A stretch of DNA of 60,854 nt from SAR324 cluster bacterium (lineage in GTDB: Bacteria > SAR324 > NAC60-12), in the NCBI GenBank assembly GCA_028281495.1, contig JANQJU010000052.1:1-60854 (forward strand), in the 5' to 3' direction. Positions 8,034-16,876 of the stretch are shown in pieces. Both the position numbers and the translations under genes were made by a program. The notes under the pieces are model-generated. The model saw only the letters and a list, made by a program, of their open reading frames with translations, was not told where the DNA came from and ran no database searches. How positions within the stretch are numbered: position 1 is the first letter of the stretch; each line of letters begins with the position of its first letter.

Positions 8034-8414
8034 ATGAAACGGATTTTGTTGATTGAAGATGACACGAATTTTCGCTTTGGCTTGAAGGAATTGCTCGCAC
8101 AAAAAGGATATCACATCGAAGAAGCAGGCGATGGTGAAATTGGCTTGGAAAAATACCGAGCACATCCCGCTGATTTGGTAATCACCGATATCATGCTTCC
8201 GAAAAAAGGGGGGTTGGAAACCATTCTAGAGCTAAAAAAGGAAACACCACACGTCAAAATCATTGCGATGTCAGCACAACGCAACACGTTCGGGGTGGAT
8301 AGTTTAGAAAGTGCTACTGTGTTTGGGGCCAATCATATCTTATATAAACCCTTCGACCTCGACGTATTTCTCGACATGGTCCAAAGTCTTTTGGCTCCGT
8401 CAAATAATGCTTAG
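8034..8414 (+). CDS. Stand-alone CheY-like response regulator receiver
   Basis: The 126-residue single receiver domain has Asp9/Asp10 in LLIEDD, the phosphorylated Asp52 in VITDIMLP, a Thr/Ser-type position in IIAMSA and the conserved Lys in LYKPF. It has no output domain, so it acts by protein contact, like CheY or Spo0F. The ATG at 8034 is preferred over the GTG at 8025: GGGGGTGA then serves as a ribosome-binding site at normal spacing. No kinase gene is adjacent, so its partner cannot be named. Confidence 0.9.
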   Translation: MKRILLIEDDTNFRFGLKELLAQKGYHIEEAGDGEIGLEKYRAHPADLVITDIMLPKKGGLETILELKKETPHVKIIAMSAQRNTFGVDSLESATVFGANHILYKPFDLDVFLDMVQSLLAPSNNA

Positions 8415-8516
8415 GTTCCAAGCCCGCCTGCGGCATCTTTCGCACATCCAACGCATCGGTTGAATGCATTTGCAGTTCCATGCCATTGCGCCCTGACCAT
8501 TGAGGGATCTCATTTT

Positions 8517-9110
8517 TCAAGGGGCCAATACCATACGTTCCCATTGTTCTCCCTTCCGAATATAACAAAAACGATGGTTGAGACGGTATTCTCCTGCAAT
8601 CCAAAATTCCATTTGATCAGGCACCACTCGATAGCCTCCCCAAAAATCTGGAAGTGGAATTTCTTGCCCATCATAACGCGACCGAAGATCAGACAAACTG
8701 TTTTCTAGCTCTTGCCAATCAGGCACCAGCTGGCTTTGAGCAGAAACCGTAGCAGCCAGCTGACTTTCCCGCGGTCGAGAATGAAAATAAGCCGCTGATT
8801 GTTCACGTGGTACTTTTTCAATCCGTCCTTCTATCCGCACCTGTCGTTGTAAAAAATCCCAGTGAAACAAAAGCGCAACCTGAGGATTTTCTAGAATTTC
8901 TTTCCCTTTGCGACTGTCGTAATTGGTATAAAAAACAAAGCCTTCTTCTCCATAAGATTTGAGTAAAACGATACGGACAGAAGGTTTACCTGTTTTGGTA
9001 GCTGTCGCTAAACTCATAGAGTTAGGATTAGGGAGTGGTGTTTGTTTTGCCAATTGGAACCAAGTTTCAAATTCCACAATTGGATTCGGATGCAAGTCGG
9101 AGAGAATCAT
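8517..9110 (-). CDS. pdxH: Pyridoxamine 5'-phosphate oxidase
   Basis: The 197-residue protein covers the PdxH fold. It has the N-terminal substrate segment, SMSLATATKTGKPSVRIVLL with FMN-contact residues, FYTNYDSRKG, HWDFLQRQVRIEG, SRPRESQLAA, and a C-terminal domain ending NHRFCY...WERMVLAP, close to the classical LAP end. It oxidises PNP or PMP to PLP in vitamin B6 salvage and synthesis. It is slightly shorter than E. coli PdxH (218) at the N-terminus. No strong ribosome-binding site precedes the ATG. Confidence 0.95.
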   Translation of the reverse strand: MILSDLHPNPIVEFETWFQLAKQTPLPNPNSMSLATATKTGKPSVRIVLLKSYGEEGFVFYTNYDSRKGKEILENPQVALLFHWDFLQRQVRIEGRIEKVPREQSAAYFHSRPRESQLAATVSAQSQLVPDWQELENSLSDLRSRYDGQEIPLPDFWGGYRVVPDQMEFWIAGEYRLNHRFCYIRKGEQWERMVLAP

Positions 9111-10279
9111 GAGGAGTATCCAGAAAAAAGTTGCGAAAATAGTTGGCAGAATACCAACTCAGTTCTAAACTCAATCTATCACACTACGTTTAAACTGAAA
9201 AGTGAGGTATGTACTAAAAAGGCAATGATTTGTCAGCCTTATAAAACAAAATAAAAGGGGTCCTTCCGTGGACCCCACCGTAGACACGTCCGTGTGTCGA
9301 ACTATATAGCGCAGCGAAAATTCGCAATGGAAACAAATGCATCAATAACATCAGATGCTAATTAACCAAAGACCTTTTTGCACGCCAAAATCGGCACAAT
9401 TTTTGTTAACTTATTGTAAGGAAAAACTATTTTTGAAGAGGAACACGCTGGTGGGTGAAACCAGAGAATTTTAGTTGGAATGAGGCTATTTGGAATGCAA
9501 TGTCGAGCGTCAAAATTTTGCATCGGAATTTTGATAGTTCAGAATCAAAGCGAAGGGAATGTATAATTCACAAATCGCTAAAAAAAATTTAAATATCAAT
9601 GGATTGAAAGAAAAATTCAAAACCTGAAAAGTGCAAATGGTAGGAACAGACACTCAATTCAATAAGCACAGCAGGTTCGTCAAAAACACACAAATCTCTT
9701 CCAAATGTCAAGCCTGAGATCTGAACAAAATTGACAGAAATTTGGCAGCTTTTAATTCCCATTTTTAAATCAATGAGTTAATGTTTAGAAAAAGTTAAGA
9801 ACGTGTTGTGCATAAGCAAAAAGTACCAAAAAGTTTGGAGCAACAGAACCATTTTCAACATTTTTTGAAGCATTTTTTGAAAGTCACTTAAGCCCCACAA
9901 ATTGTAAAGTCACATCGTATACAATACTAAAATAAACAGCAAAATTTGATATTATTTAGTAGTTTGAAAAAACTCTATTAAAATAACCCTTAATCCTAAA
10001 AAATGGTCCATTATTCGAGTGAGTTGCGCAAAACTCCTCATGCTTCATGCACGTTTCTGCAACAATACCTCGATTCGATATACAACTTTTGTAACTCCAT
10101 GTTATCCAAGAATTTGTAGAGGAAAAGAGAGCTAACTTCTAACCGATGAGAGAAAAAACTCACAATTAATATAACAACGAAGTAGAGGGGTAGAATGAGC
10201 GAATTTGAAAGCATTTAATAAAAAGAAATCTCCTAGCTAAGCGGCTTAAAATCAAGCAGCCAGTATCCGCTCTGAAAAA
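9111..10279. other. AT-rich gene desert of about 1.2 kb
   Basis: No reading frame of note occurs on either strand; the sequence is clearly richer in A and T than its flanks. It holds a terminator on the minus strand (9241-9276) with another hairpin (GACAC...GTGTC, 9283-9298) just ahead of it. A 12-bp tandem repeat (CATTTTTTGAAG, twice from 9859) is also present. No tRNA, tmRNA, RNase P or SRP RNA signature was seen, and only one poor DnaA-box-like sequence (near 10102). It may encode an RNA on the minus strand or be decayed DNA. Confidence 0.6.
9241..9276 (-). terminator. Orphan intrinsic terminator on the minus strand
   Basis: GGGGTCC (9257-9263) pairs with GGACCCC (9270-9276) over a 6-nt loop. 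Read on the minus strand it is followed by TTTTATTTTGTTTTAT. The nearest upstream minus-strand gene ends 1 kb away at 10280, so the transcript it ends is unidentified. Confidence 0.6.
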
Positions 10280-10474
10280 CTACTCTGTCCGATTGAACAT
10301 CCGAGTCACTGTAATGATGATTCCACAAAAAGCCCCAAACATAGCTCCCCCCACAATTCCTCGAAATGTGGTGGTTTCCATAAATACCTCTAAGTAACCT
10401 AACAGCGCTCCCAAGCCGGTACAGAGAATAAGAATTACCACTAGAATTGGATGGTCTCGAAAAAAGCTTTGCAT
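10280..10474 (-). CDS. Small hypothetical membrane protein
   Basis: The 64-residue protein has two hydrophobic helices: about residues 9-28, ILVVILILCTGLGALLGYL, and about 38-57, GIVGGAMFGAFCGIIITV. Both are Gly-rich, and a short charged tail (RMFNRTE) follows. The start at 10474 is supported by AGGA 6 nt upstream; the frame extends to 10540 but without a better site. It resembles small two-helix membrane proteins in general, and no family is recognised. It stands alone in an AT-rich, gene-poor stretch. Confidence 0.5.
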   Translation of the reverse strand: MQSFFRDHPILVVILILCTGLGALLGYLEVFMETTTFRGIVGGAMFGAFCGIIITVTRMFNRTE

Positions 10475-10940
10475 GATATGTCCTGATAAAAAGGTGAATA
10501 AAAATTTAGTTTTTCTAACTTCAGTTGATGTTTTTATCACATCTTTCCGATTTGCCCTAATTTACTACGAATCAGGAAAGGCTGATTGTGCTTTGACATG
10601 TGGTCTCCCAGCACAAGAGACTTCTTGTTTCAAAAGAGAAATCTAAGCTGAAAATAAGGACATCTCGTGCCAAAAGTGCGGTTTATGAACAAATTGCGGC
10701 AAAACCTGGAAAATAGACAGGATTTCCAACTTATTCAATGTTTCTGAAGGCTTGGCACAGAGATAGCAGAAGGTGGAGGAAAATCTGTCAGAAATATGAA
10801 TTTTCTCTGCATTGCTAATTCAAAAAAATTTATCGAAACGAAAATGCCGTTGAGCACATTTCCTACTTTCATTTTGCTCAACGGATTATTGGAACGAGTC
10901 TTACGGTCTCTACAACAAGTTTAAGGAATTCAGGTAGTTT
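10475..10940. other. Intergenic region ahead of the tandem small genes
   Basis: This 466-bp divergent spacer contains one sigma-54-like promoter (listed separately) and no open frame. It is AT-rich and continues the character of the stretch to its left. Confidence 0.5.
10752..10768 (+). promoter_or_regulatory. Sigma-54-like (-24/-12) promoter candidate
   Basis: TTGGCAC is followed by TAGCA, with GG (10754-10755) and GC (10766-10767) exactly 12 nt apart. Only the G after the -24 box and one T of the -12 box depart from consensus. The start would be near 10779, giving a leader of about 160 nt before the first 76-residue gene. Confidence 0.5.
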
Positions 10941-11171
10941 ATGTCGCAGTTGATGACAATCGAGGAAATCAAACAAACCTATGAATCGCGTTGGGTCTAC
11001 ATTGCCGAGACCGAAACCGATGAAAATCTAGAAGTCGTGCGAGGGATTGTACGATGGCATACGACGGATCGAGAAGCATTGGTTCAACGGATGGTTTTGC
11101 TACCCGAAAGGCATATTGCGATTCTCCATACTGCCGATTCCGAAGAAGAAGGGAATATCTATGTTTTATGA
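10941..11171 (+). CDS. Small hypothetical protein, tandem copy 1
   Basis: This soluble, acidic 76-residue protein is of unrecognised family. It starts MSQLMTIEEIKQTYESRWVY and contains EVVRGIVRWHTTDRE and ILHTADSEEEG. It is a paralogue of the next gene: both have 76 residues, and M-TI-EI, SWVY/QWVY, EVVRG and ILHTxD are shared in order. The pattern of a short helix followed by strands ending at ILHT suggests one compact alpha/beta domain. AAGGAATTC upstream can serve as the ribosome-binding site. A sigma-54-like promoter lies about 190 bp upstream. Confidence 0.65.
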   Translation: MSQLMTIEEIKQTYESRWVYIAETETDENLEVVRGIVRWHTTDREALVQRMVLLPERHIAILHTADSEEEGNIYVL

Positions 11172-11208
11172 TCATAGCCAACAAGCACATCACCATAGGA
11201 GATGGCTT

Positions 11209-11439
11209 ATGCCGCAAATGATGACCATCGGAGAAATCCGCGAACAATATGTTTCCCAATGGGTCTATGTGGAAGATGAAGAAAAAAATGAATATCGAGA
11301 AGTCGTACGAGGGCGTGTGGTCTGCCATGATAAAGACGAATTTTCTTTTTTCCTACAATTGAAGAAACTTTCCTTCAAACCAGGAGAAATTCTTCATACA
11401 GACGACCCACTGCTATATGAAGATGTCGAGCCATTGTGA
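11209..11439 (+). CDS. Small hypothetical protein, tandem copy 2
   Basis: This 76-residue paralogue of the preceding gene begins MPQMMTIGEIREQYVSQWVY and shares EVVRGRVV and EILHTDDP. The start is set by AGGAGA exactly 6 nt before the ATG at 11209. An in-frame ATG at 11161 would overlap the first gene and add a His-rich stretch with no ribosome-binding site. The 37-bp spacing to copy 1 implies one transcript. The two copies have diverged strongly in the middle (hydrophobic FSFFLQLKKLSF in this one), so they may have distinct partners. Confidence 0.65.
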   Translation: MPQMMTIGEIREQYVSQWVYVEDEEKNEYREVVRGRVVCHDKDEFSFFLQLKKLSFKPGEILHTDDPLLYEDVEPL

Positions 11440-11483
11440 GTCGCCCTCAATGATAGATTTCCTTTTTTAACTTCAAACAACGG

Positions 11484-14400
11484 CTATCGGGTCTGTACCA
11501 GAACGGCCGTTGTCCTGTTGGGAATCACTACGGTTCCGGTATCGGCAACGAATTGGGTAGCTTTAACGATCACATCCACAGACTGCTGCTGGATAGGGTG
11601 TAGTCTGAGTGAACGGCCCTTGAACTCCTCGTGCTGAAAAGTCACTGCTTGAGTTGTAGCGTTGAGCACAATGGCAATAAACTCTATACCCCGATCAAGA
11701 TCAGCCAATTCTGGAATATCATCGGCAATGGTCATGACGATCAAACCTGGAATCTGATCAGTCCCCAACTCTGCATTGAGAAACTGAACTCGTTTTTTTA
11801 TGTCATCGGCAGTACGCAAGCGAAAAAGGGGCGAGCTTTTCCGAATCCTCAACATTTCTCGGAAGTGTTCCACGGCTTTGAGAATTTCCGGTTTTTTAGG
11901 AGTTATCGCAGTATCGGCAAGTCGTGGTCCCCAGAATGGCCACTGCCCTTCGTTCTTTTCGGCTATTGGAAGGCCAACCCCCCAATTGTTACGTTCATAA
12001 GTGAAATCTAAAACGTTGAACCAGTCACCAGAATTATAACTATCCGTGTCGCCAGATTTAGAGCGTAGCATGTCACTTCCGGCATGAAAGAATGGAATAC
12101 CTTGTCCCAAAGCAATTGTGCTCAGACCCAAATTTTGCATCCGAACTCGACCTTGCAGAGGTTCAGTTTGAGGATCGCGGCTCGTCATCCGAAAGGCGGC
12201 TTTAGCCTGGATATAGTCCCACAACGTGTAATTGTCGTGCACCGAAATGTAATTGATCGTTTCCTTAGGAGACGCTGCATATCCCGCATTTAAGTTGCCT
12301 CGATAATTGATATCAGCTCCGGTGACGATTTTTCCCTCATAGCCCATGAAACGGTAATCTCGGAGATTTCCCGCCATACCAATTCTCACATTGTCTGCAT
12401 GGTTTAAGAGAAGTTGTTTTCTTCCAGCCGCATCAGATGGCATCCCTGAGTTTTCTGGTGCTTCATTGGGGTCATAATATAGCCCAGTGAGAAACCCTTG
12501 ATTGGACGGATGATCGAACACGCTTCCACCTCGTGCCGAATCGCGGATGCGGTCATTGAAACTACCTATATTCAATCCGTACATGTTGACTTGATGGGCT
12601 GCCTCTGTCGTCAAGATGCCGTCCAAAGAACCAAACCTCCATGCCTCTCCATAGACATACACGTTTTTTCCATCCACACCGTCGTTTTCCATGGTTAAGC
12701 TATCAATCGCACCGCGGACATTTTTCATATTGGTCGTCGTGTGATGCCCCATGAGATCAAAACGAAAACCATCGATTTTGTAGTCTCTAGTCCAAGTGAT
12801 CAGAGAGTCAATCATGAGCTTTTCCATCATGTTGTGTTCCGTCGCGGTGTCCTCACAACAGGTGCTTGTTTGCACATTCCCATCATTATCGAGACGGTGG
12901 TAATAACCGGGAACTACTTTGTCCAATACACTGCGATCATTTTGACCAGAAGCATTTGTATGATTGTAGACAACATCCATCACCACTCTCAGGCCAGCGG
13001 CATTCAATGCTTTTACCATTTGTCGAAATTCCAACAGACGATTCCCCCCATCTGGTTGGGTCGCATAACTCCCTTCCGGGGTGGTGTAATGGTAGGGATC
13101 ATACCCCCAGTTGAAAGGATCACTTGCTTTCACAGCTGCAATGGCAGCTTGCTGGTCGGAAGAATCTGGGGCAGCCATGGTAGGAATTTGGGGCAGCTTT
13201 TGCTTTCTGCGATCTTCTTCAATGGTGCCAATGTCAAACAACGGTTGCAGATGCAGATGTGTCAACCCAGCTTCAGCCAAAGCTGTGAGATGTTTCATAC
13301 CGTTGGATTGCGTTTCCGTAAAAGCCATATAAGTGCCTCGGTGCTTTTCCGGAACCGTTTGATCAGAAATACTGAAGTCACGCAGGTGCAGCTCATAAAT
13401 CACGATGTCTTCTGGCGTACCAAAGTCGGGTTTCTGTAAGTTATCCCAACCTTGAGGCTTCCATTGGGAGGCATCTAAATCCACGATTTGGCTGCGAGTG
13501 CTATTCGTCGATAAGCTCAGAGAATATGGATCCGTTACCAAATTGGTGACCAATTCTCCTGAACGCACAATTACCTTCACTCCAAAGGCATAATATCGAT
13601 TCAGAAGGCTATCGCGTTGTGCACTAAGTTCCCATACACCAGTCCAGTTGTTGCGATCCATGACGCGTTGCATTCGAATCGGGCTACCTTTGATTTCTCC
13701 AGAAGTCGGCGAATCATAAAGGTGCAACACCACCTCCTGAGCCGTAGGCGCCCAAAGACGCAAGGCGATTCTCTCTTTCTCTACAATGGGACCGAGAGGG
13801 CCACTATAGGTATAAAAATCATCCAAAATACCTGCCCTTTGCAATGACGTGGCATCCACTAATTGGCCAGCTTGATTGCGCAACGCAATCGCCAAACGCC
13901 CTGTAAGTAAAATTTCAATGTTACGTAAAGTGCTCGTATCGATACGGGCACGCCCTTCCAGATAAGACAGATAAGCCAGCTTTTTATCAAAGGTGGAATC
14001 ATTACCGTCACCCACAAACCCGTTGAAGGTCAATTGGAACACTTCACCGCCTGGTCCCACTTTCAAATCACCATTGTCATCGGAAAAGATGTCACCTTCA
14101 GGATGATAATAAAGGTATGGCGTGAGGCCTGCGATTTCATCCAACTCCCAAATGATGCTGGTACGAGAAATCCAACGGGCTTGGGCTTTTCCCAAATCAC
14201 CAACGGCTCCAGCTTCAATCATTGCGGCATCTTCTTCGGTGAATTTCGTGTCACTCCCCTCGACCATCCAGATTTCAGGAGTTTCTTTAGATGTATTCAA
14301 AGTCATATCGCGTCCTAAATGGTCTTTTTCATTGCCTTTGTGAATGATGAAGTTGATCGGTTTAGTAGGATCTTGTAGCCGAATGATCGCATAGCGCCCA

Positions 14401-14948
14401 GCTTCGTCTTTATAGGTAAACGGTTTAGGAGCATCCCATTGGGTAGCTTCTGAGGGCGCGATGGCCGTCCCCCAAAGATGTAACCCCCAGCCGTCATAAT
14501 CCTCTTTCTTGCGGATGTAATGAATAATCGCCACCTGAGCAGGTTTTACCATCAAGGTGGGCGTCTCGCTTTGAGATGCATCCAAAATGAATTCGTATGG
14601 AGCACGCTCTGGAATAGAAAGCTTCAAATTGTCACCGCCCCCCTTGAGCACTTTGCTTGAATCCAAGTTGATTTCTGCCTCTTTGTCAGCTCCAAAGTTG
14701 GCAATGATCTGCCAATCTTTCTCAGCCACTTTGAATTCCAAGGGGCCCTTTGGCAGTACTAAAATTGCTGAAAAACGATTGTTGCCCAAGTCTTCCATTT
14801 TGTTAGCAGTGCTCCAATTATTCATGGAGCCTCGCACAAATAAATCGGTGCCATAAGGATTGGCATATATTGGCCAGGAAGCGAATGCCATTCCGATGCT
14901 CAAAATTATGCCTGTAGCCAAGATGAATAAACTTTTGTTGAGCCTCAT
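11484..14948 (-). CDS. pulA: Secreted type I pullulanase
   Basis: The 1154-residue protein starts with a signal peptide (MRLNKSLFILATGIILSIGM...). GAGG 6 nt before 14948 favours this start over one nine codons upstream. N-terminal carbohydrate-binding domains (about 25-350, with GWGLHLWG in a PUD-type domain) precede a CBM48-like region (about 370-470) and the GH13 barrel. Visible signatures are the pullulanase motif FNWGYDPYHY, VVMDVVYNHT, the nucleophile segment GFRFDLMGHH (about residue 728), the acid/base VYGEAW (about 764) and ISVHDNYTLWD. It cleaves alpha-1,6 links of pullulan, starch or glycogen outside the cytoplasm. It appears monocistronic. A weak hairpin (11477-11484 with 11506-11513) overlaps its 3' end. 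Confidence 0.93.
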   Translation of the reverse strand: MRLNKSLFILATGIILSIGMAFASWPIYANPYGTDLFVRGSMNNWSTANKMEDLGNNRFSAILVLPKGPLEFKVAEKDWQIIANFGADKEAEINLDSSKVLKGGGDNLKLSIPERAPYEFILDASQSETPTLMVKPAQVAIIHYIRKKEDYDGWGLHLWGTAIAPSEATQWDAPKPFTYKDEAGRYAIIRLQDPTKPINFIIHKGNEKDHLGRDMTLNTSKETPEIWMVEGSDTKFTEEDAAMIEAGAVGDLGKAQARWISRTSIIWELDEIAGLTPYLYYHPEGDIFSDDNGDLKVGPGGEVFQLTFNGFVGDGNDSTFDKKLAYLSYLEGRARIDTSTLRNIEILLTGRLAIALRNQAGQLVDATSLQRAGILDDFYTYSGPLGPIVEKERIALRLWAPTAQEVVLHLYDSPTSGEIKGSPIRMQRVMDRNNWTGVWELSAQRDSLLNRYYAFGVKVIVRSGELVTNLVTDPYSLSLSTNSTRSQIVDLDASQWKPQGWDNLQKPDFGTPEDIVIYELHLRDFSISDQTVPEKHRGTYMAFTETQSNGMKHLTALAEAGLTHLHLQPLFDIGTIEEDRRKQKLPQIPTMAAPDSSDQQAAIAAVKASDPFNWGYDPYHYTTPEGSYATQPDGGNRLLEFRQMVKALNAAGLRVVMDVVYNHTNASGQNDRSVLDKVVPGYYHRLDNDGNVQTSTCCEDTATEHNMMEKLMIDSLITWTRDYKIDGFRFDLMGHHTTTNMKNVRGAIDSLTMENDGVDGKNVYVYGEAWRFGSLDGILTTEAAHQVNMYGLNIGSFNDRIRDSARGGSVFDHPSNQGFLTGLYYDPNEAPENSGMPSDAAGRKQLLLNHADNVRIGMAGNLRDYRFMGYEGKIVTGADINYRGNLNAGYAASPKETINYISVHDNYTLWDYIQAKAAFRMTSRDPQTEPLQGRVRMQNLGLSTIALGQGIPFFHAGSDMLRSKSGDTDSYNSGDWFNVLDFTYERNNWGVGLPIAEKNEGQWPFWGPRLADTAITPKKPEILKAVEHFREMLRIRKSSPLFRLRTADDIKKRVQFLNAELGTDQIPGLIVMTIADDIPELADLDRGIEFIAIVLNATTQAVTFQHEEFKGRSLRLHPIQQQSVDVIVKATQFVADTGTVVIPNRTTAVLVQTR

Positions 14949-15151
14949 AGTCCTCCTCTTTGTAATCGATTGCAAAAGCCGAGCGAAAGCACTTCACTCG
15001 TTGGGGAAGACTTAGCAGAGACTTTTTGAAAAAGCTACCGCTGCTTTTTTCACGACAAAAATTGAGATTTGCAAATAGTTATGGCCTACTTTTTGTTCTC
15101 GGTTCGTTATATTTATCAACAGAATTTATCATTCATTCTTAAGGAACCGTT

Positions 15152-15448
15152 ATGATTGAAGAAGATCAATTGAGAAAACTGATCCAAGAAGAATTTGAAC
15201 AAAAAGGTGGCGATCTCAAAGACCTAGAACATCATCTGCCACCAATGGAAGTGATGTGGCAGCACGTCTCTCAAGAGGCATCTCACGGATGGCGGAACTG
15301 GCTTGTTCTGGCGAACTATCCAACCCATTGGAAAATTTATGCGACGATGGCTGGAATTTCTGCAACGATGCTTCTCTACTACACAACCCTCTTGCTTAAA
15401 CCTGCCGAAACCCTTTCTATCCCAACAATGACCGCGCTGATGCTATGA
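15152..15448 (+). CDS. Small single-pass membrane protein, unknown
   Basis: This 98-residue protein has a charged N-terminal half (EEDQLRKLIQEEFEQKG, probably cytoplasmic helix), a Trp-rich linker and one membrane helix (about residues 68-86). Its last 15 residues lie beyond the membrane. The layout resembles short anti-sigma-factor-like or regulatory membrane proteins, but no zinc-binding HxxxCxxC motif is present and no sigma gene is adjacent. AAGGA sits 6 nt before the ATG. It is divergent from the pullulanase gene (about 200 bp apart), so shared regulation is possible. Function is unknown. Confidence 0.6.
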   Translation: MIEEDQLRKLIQEEFEQKGGDLKDLEHHLPPMEVMWQHVSQEASHGWRNWLVLANYPTHWKIYATMAGISATMLLYYTTLLLKPAETLSIPTMTALML

Positions 15449-15472
15449 TTTGACGCCCTCCTGCATTACCTT

Positions 15473-16696
15473 CTAACCAGTAATTTTAGCTAGAATAGGC
15501 AAAATCTTATCAATCGTGGGAGTTTGCCGAAACACAAATCCATATTGTTCGAAATATTCTGAGTACGACAAGGCTTCTTCTACCAAAGGGTCTTTCAGCA
15601 GTGACTTGACTACTCCGATAATCAGAGGCGGTTGCGACAGGGCTTTCAATTGTTCCAAACGCATCGTGAGATGAGAAGAATGCCACGCATGAAAAAGTTC
15701 CATAGATACTTTCTTTCCTGAAACATGCTTAAGGGTGTAATCCGGAAAACAGTAAAGCTCTCCCTCCAAAGGAATGAAATCCGAAGCGGGTTCGAGTGTC
15801 CAATCGGGAGTCTTATTTTGAAAGTTCTGCTGAAACATTTCGATCTCTTCCGGCACATATGCCAAGAATTGATGGTAATGCGAGCGGATTCCGCAGGAAT
15901 CATCAATTTCCAAACGATAGGTCTTGGTTTTAGTCAATTGGATTTCAGCAGAGAGTTCCCATTCCGGTTGGTGCAAGATCGCAGGAAAAAATAAGGCGAG
16001 ATTCAATCCATATTTCTGAGTTTGATAAAATAAGCTCAAAGGGCCATCGATGATAATTTTGTATTCTTCCTCATCATATTCATCCTTTTGAATACGGGCA
16101 AGCAGTTGGTGGAAACGGAGATACTTGCACAATTGACGCAACTGAGGCGATTGGGAACTGGTCACATACAACTCCAAACTATTGCAACGGATCAGCAATC
16201 CTTGAACCTGGGCACAATTGTATCGATGCAACAAATTCTCAGCGGAGTAAGGCTTGCACGCCAAGACTTGTTGGTACAAAGGTAAATCTCGATAAAGCTG
16301 ATGTCCAAGGGCTTTTGCGGAATGAGCAAACTCTTGTTGGACTCGTGTCTGATATGCCCTTAAGTTTAAGAAATTTTCTTGGGCTAATAATTGACTAGTT
16401 CGAGTGAATAAATTCTTTCGAAATGCAAACAATTCTTCTTTAGGAGCAGAATCGAATTCAGTGCGATCCAACAATAGTTTTTCGAAACCACGTGCAATAC
16501 TTGCTTCACAAGCGCTGACATCAATGACCTGCTTACTGCTTTCTAAAAGTGATTCACGAGTTTCCCCAACACTAGCCTTAAACAAATCGATCAGTTGCTG
16601 GGCTACACCTAGCAGGGTTTCGTCTTTGGGATTGATCAGCAATGGTCGCACCCGGCCTTTATGTTTAGTATGGCGTAGCAAATCTTTGGTAAGCAT
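15473..16696 (-). CDS. Bax1/DUF790-family nuclease
   Basis: The 407-residue protein begins MLTKDLLRHTKHKGRVRPLLI, the typical start of DUF790 proteins. Archaeal Bax1 of this family is a structure-specific endonuclease that binds the XPB helicase. The C-terminal third holds the nuclease-like core, with LYCFPDYTLKHVSGKKVSMELF, where Asp and Glu fit a metal-dependent PD-(D/E)XK-like site. The start at 16696 (ATG, GGGAAGG 5 nt upstream) is preferred to the GTG two codons earlier. In archaea and many bacteria the gene sits next to an XPB helicase; here the neighbours are an SDR and a small membrane protein, and no helicase is present. Assignment is by N-terminal signature and core motif. Confidence 0.75.
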   Translation of the reverse strand: MLTKDLLRHTKHKGRVRPLLINPKDETLLGVAQQLIDLFKASVGETRESLLESSKQVIDVSACEASIARGFEKLLLDRTEFDSAPKEELFAFRKNLFTRTSQLLAQENFLNLRAYQTRVQQEFAHSAKALGHQLYRDLPLYQQVLACKPYSAENLLHRYNCAQVQGLLIRCNSLELYVTSSQSPQLRQLCKYLRFHQLLARIQKDEYDEEEYKIIIDGPLSLFYQTQKYGLNLALFFPAILHQPEWELSAEIQLTKTKTYRLEIDDSCGIRSHYHQFLAYVPEEIEMFQQNFQNKTPDWTLEPASDFIPLEGELYCFPDYTLKHVSGKKVSMELFHAWHSSHLTMRLEQLKALSQPPLIIGVVKSLLKDPLVEEALSYSEYFEQYGFVFRQTPTIDKILPILAKITG

Positions 16697-16876
16697 AGGC
16701 ACCTTCCCAATTGAGTTACAGTATATCTATCGTGTAGCAAACCTGCCTTTATTCCCTTAGTCTGATACCTTGAATTCATTTGACAAGCATTTGAGACAGG
16801 TTCTACATCAAGAATCCTTCACTAGGTGATATACATTGCTAATTTTTTAAACAAAAAATTTTCATGAGGGAATACT

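Noticed and set aside
8314..8604. 96-codon minus-strand frame downstream of pdxH
   Set aside because: It overlaps the response-regulator gene and the pdxH end in other frames, and its composition does not look like a protein.
9241..9400. tmRNA, RNase P or tRNA gene ending at the orphan terminator
   Set aside because: No CCA-type acceptor end, T-loop GTTCRA pattern in the right place, or conserved RNase P core sequence was found on the minus strand.
9111..10940. Replication origin in the AT-rich stretch
   Set aside because: Only one poor DnaA-box-like sequence (7 of 9 bases, near 10102); no cluster of boxes, and no dnaA or parAB nearby.
12741..13439. 232-codon plus-strand frame
   Set aside because: It lies entirely opposite the catalytic domain of the pullulanase gene, whose motifs are intact.
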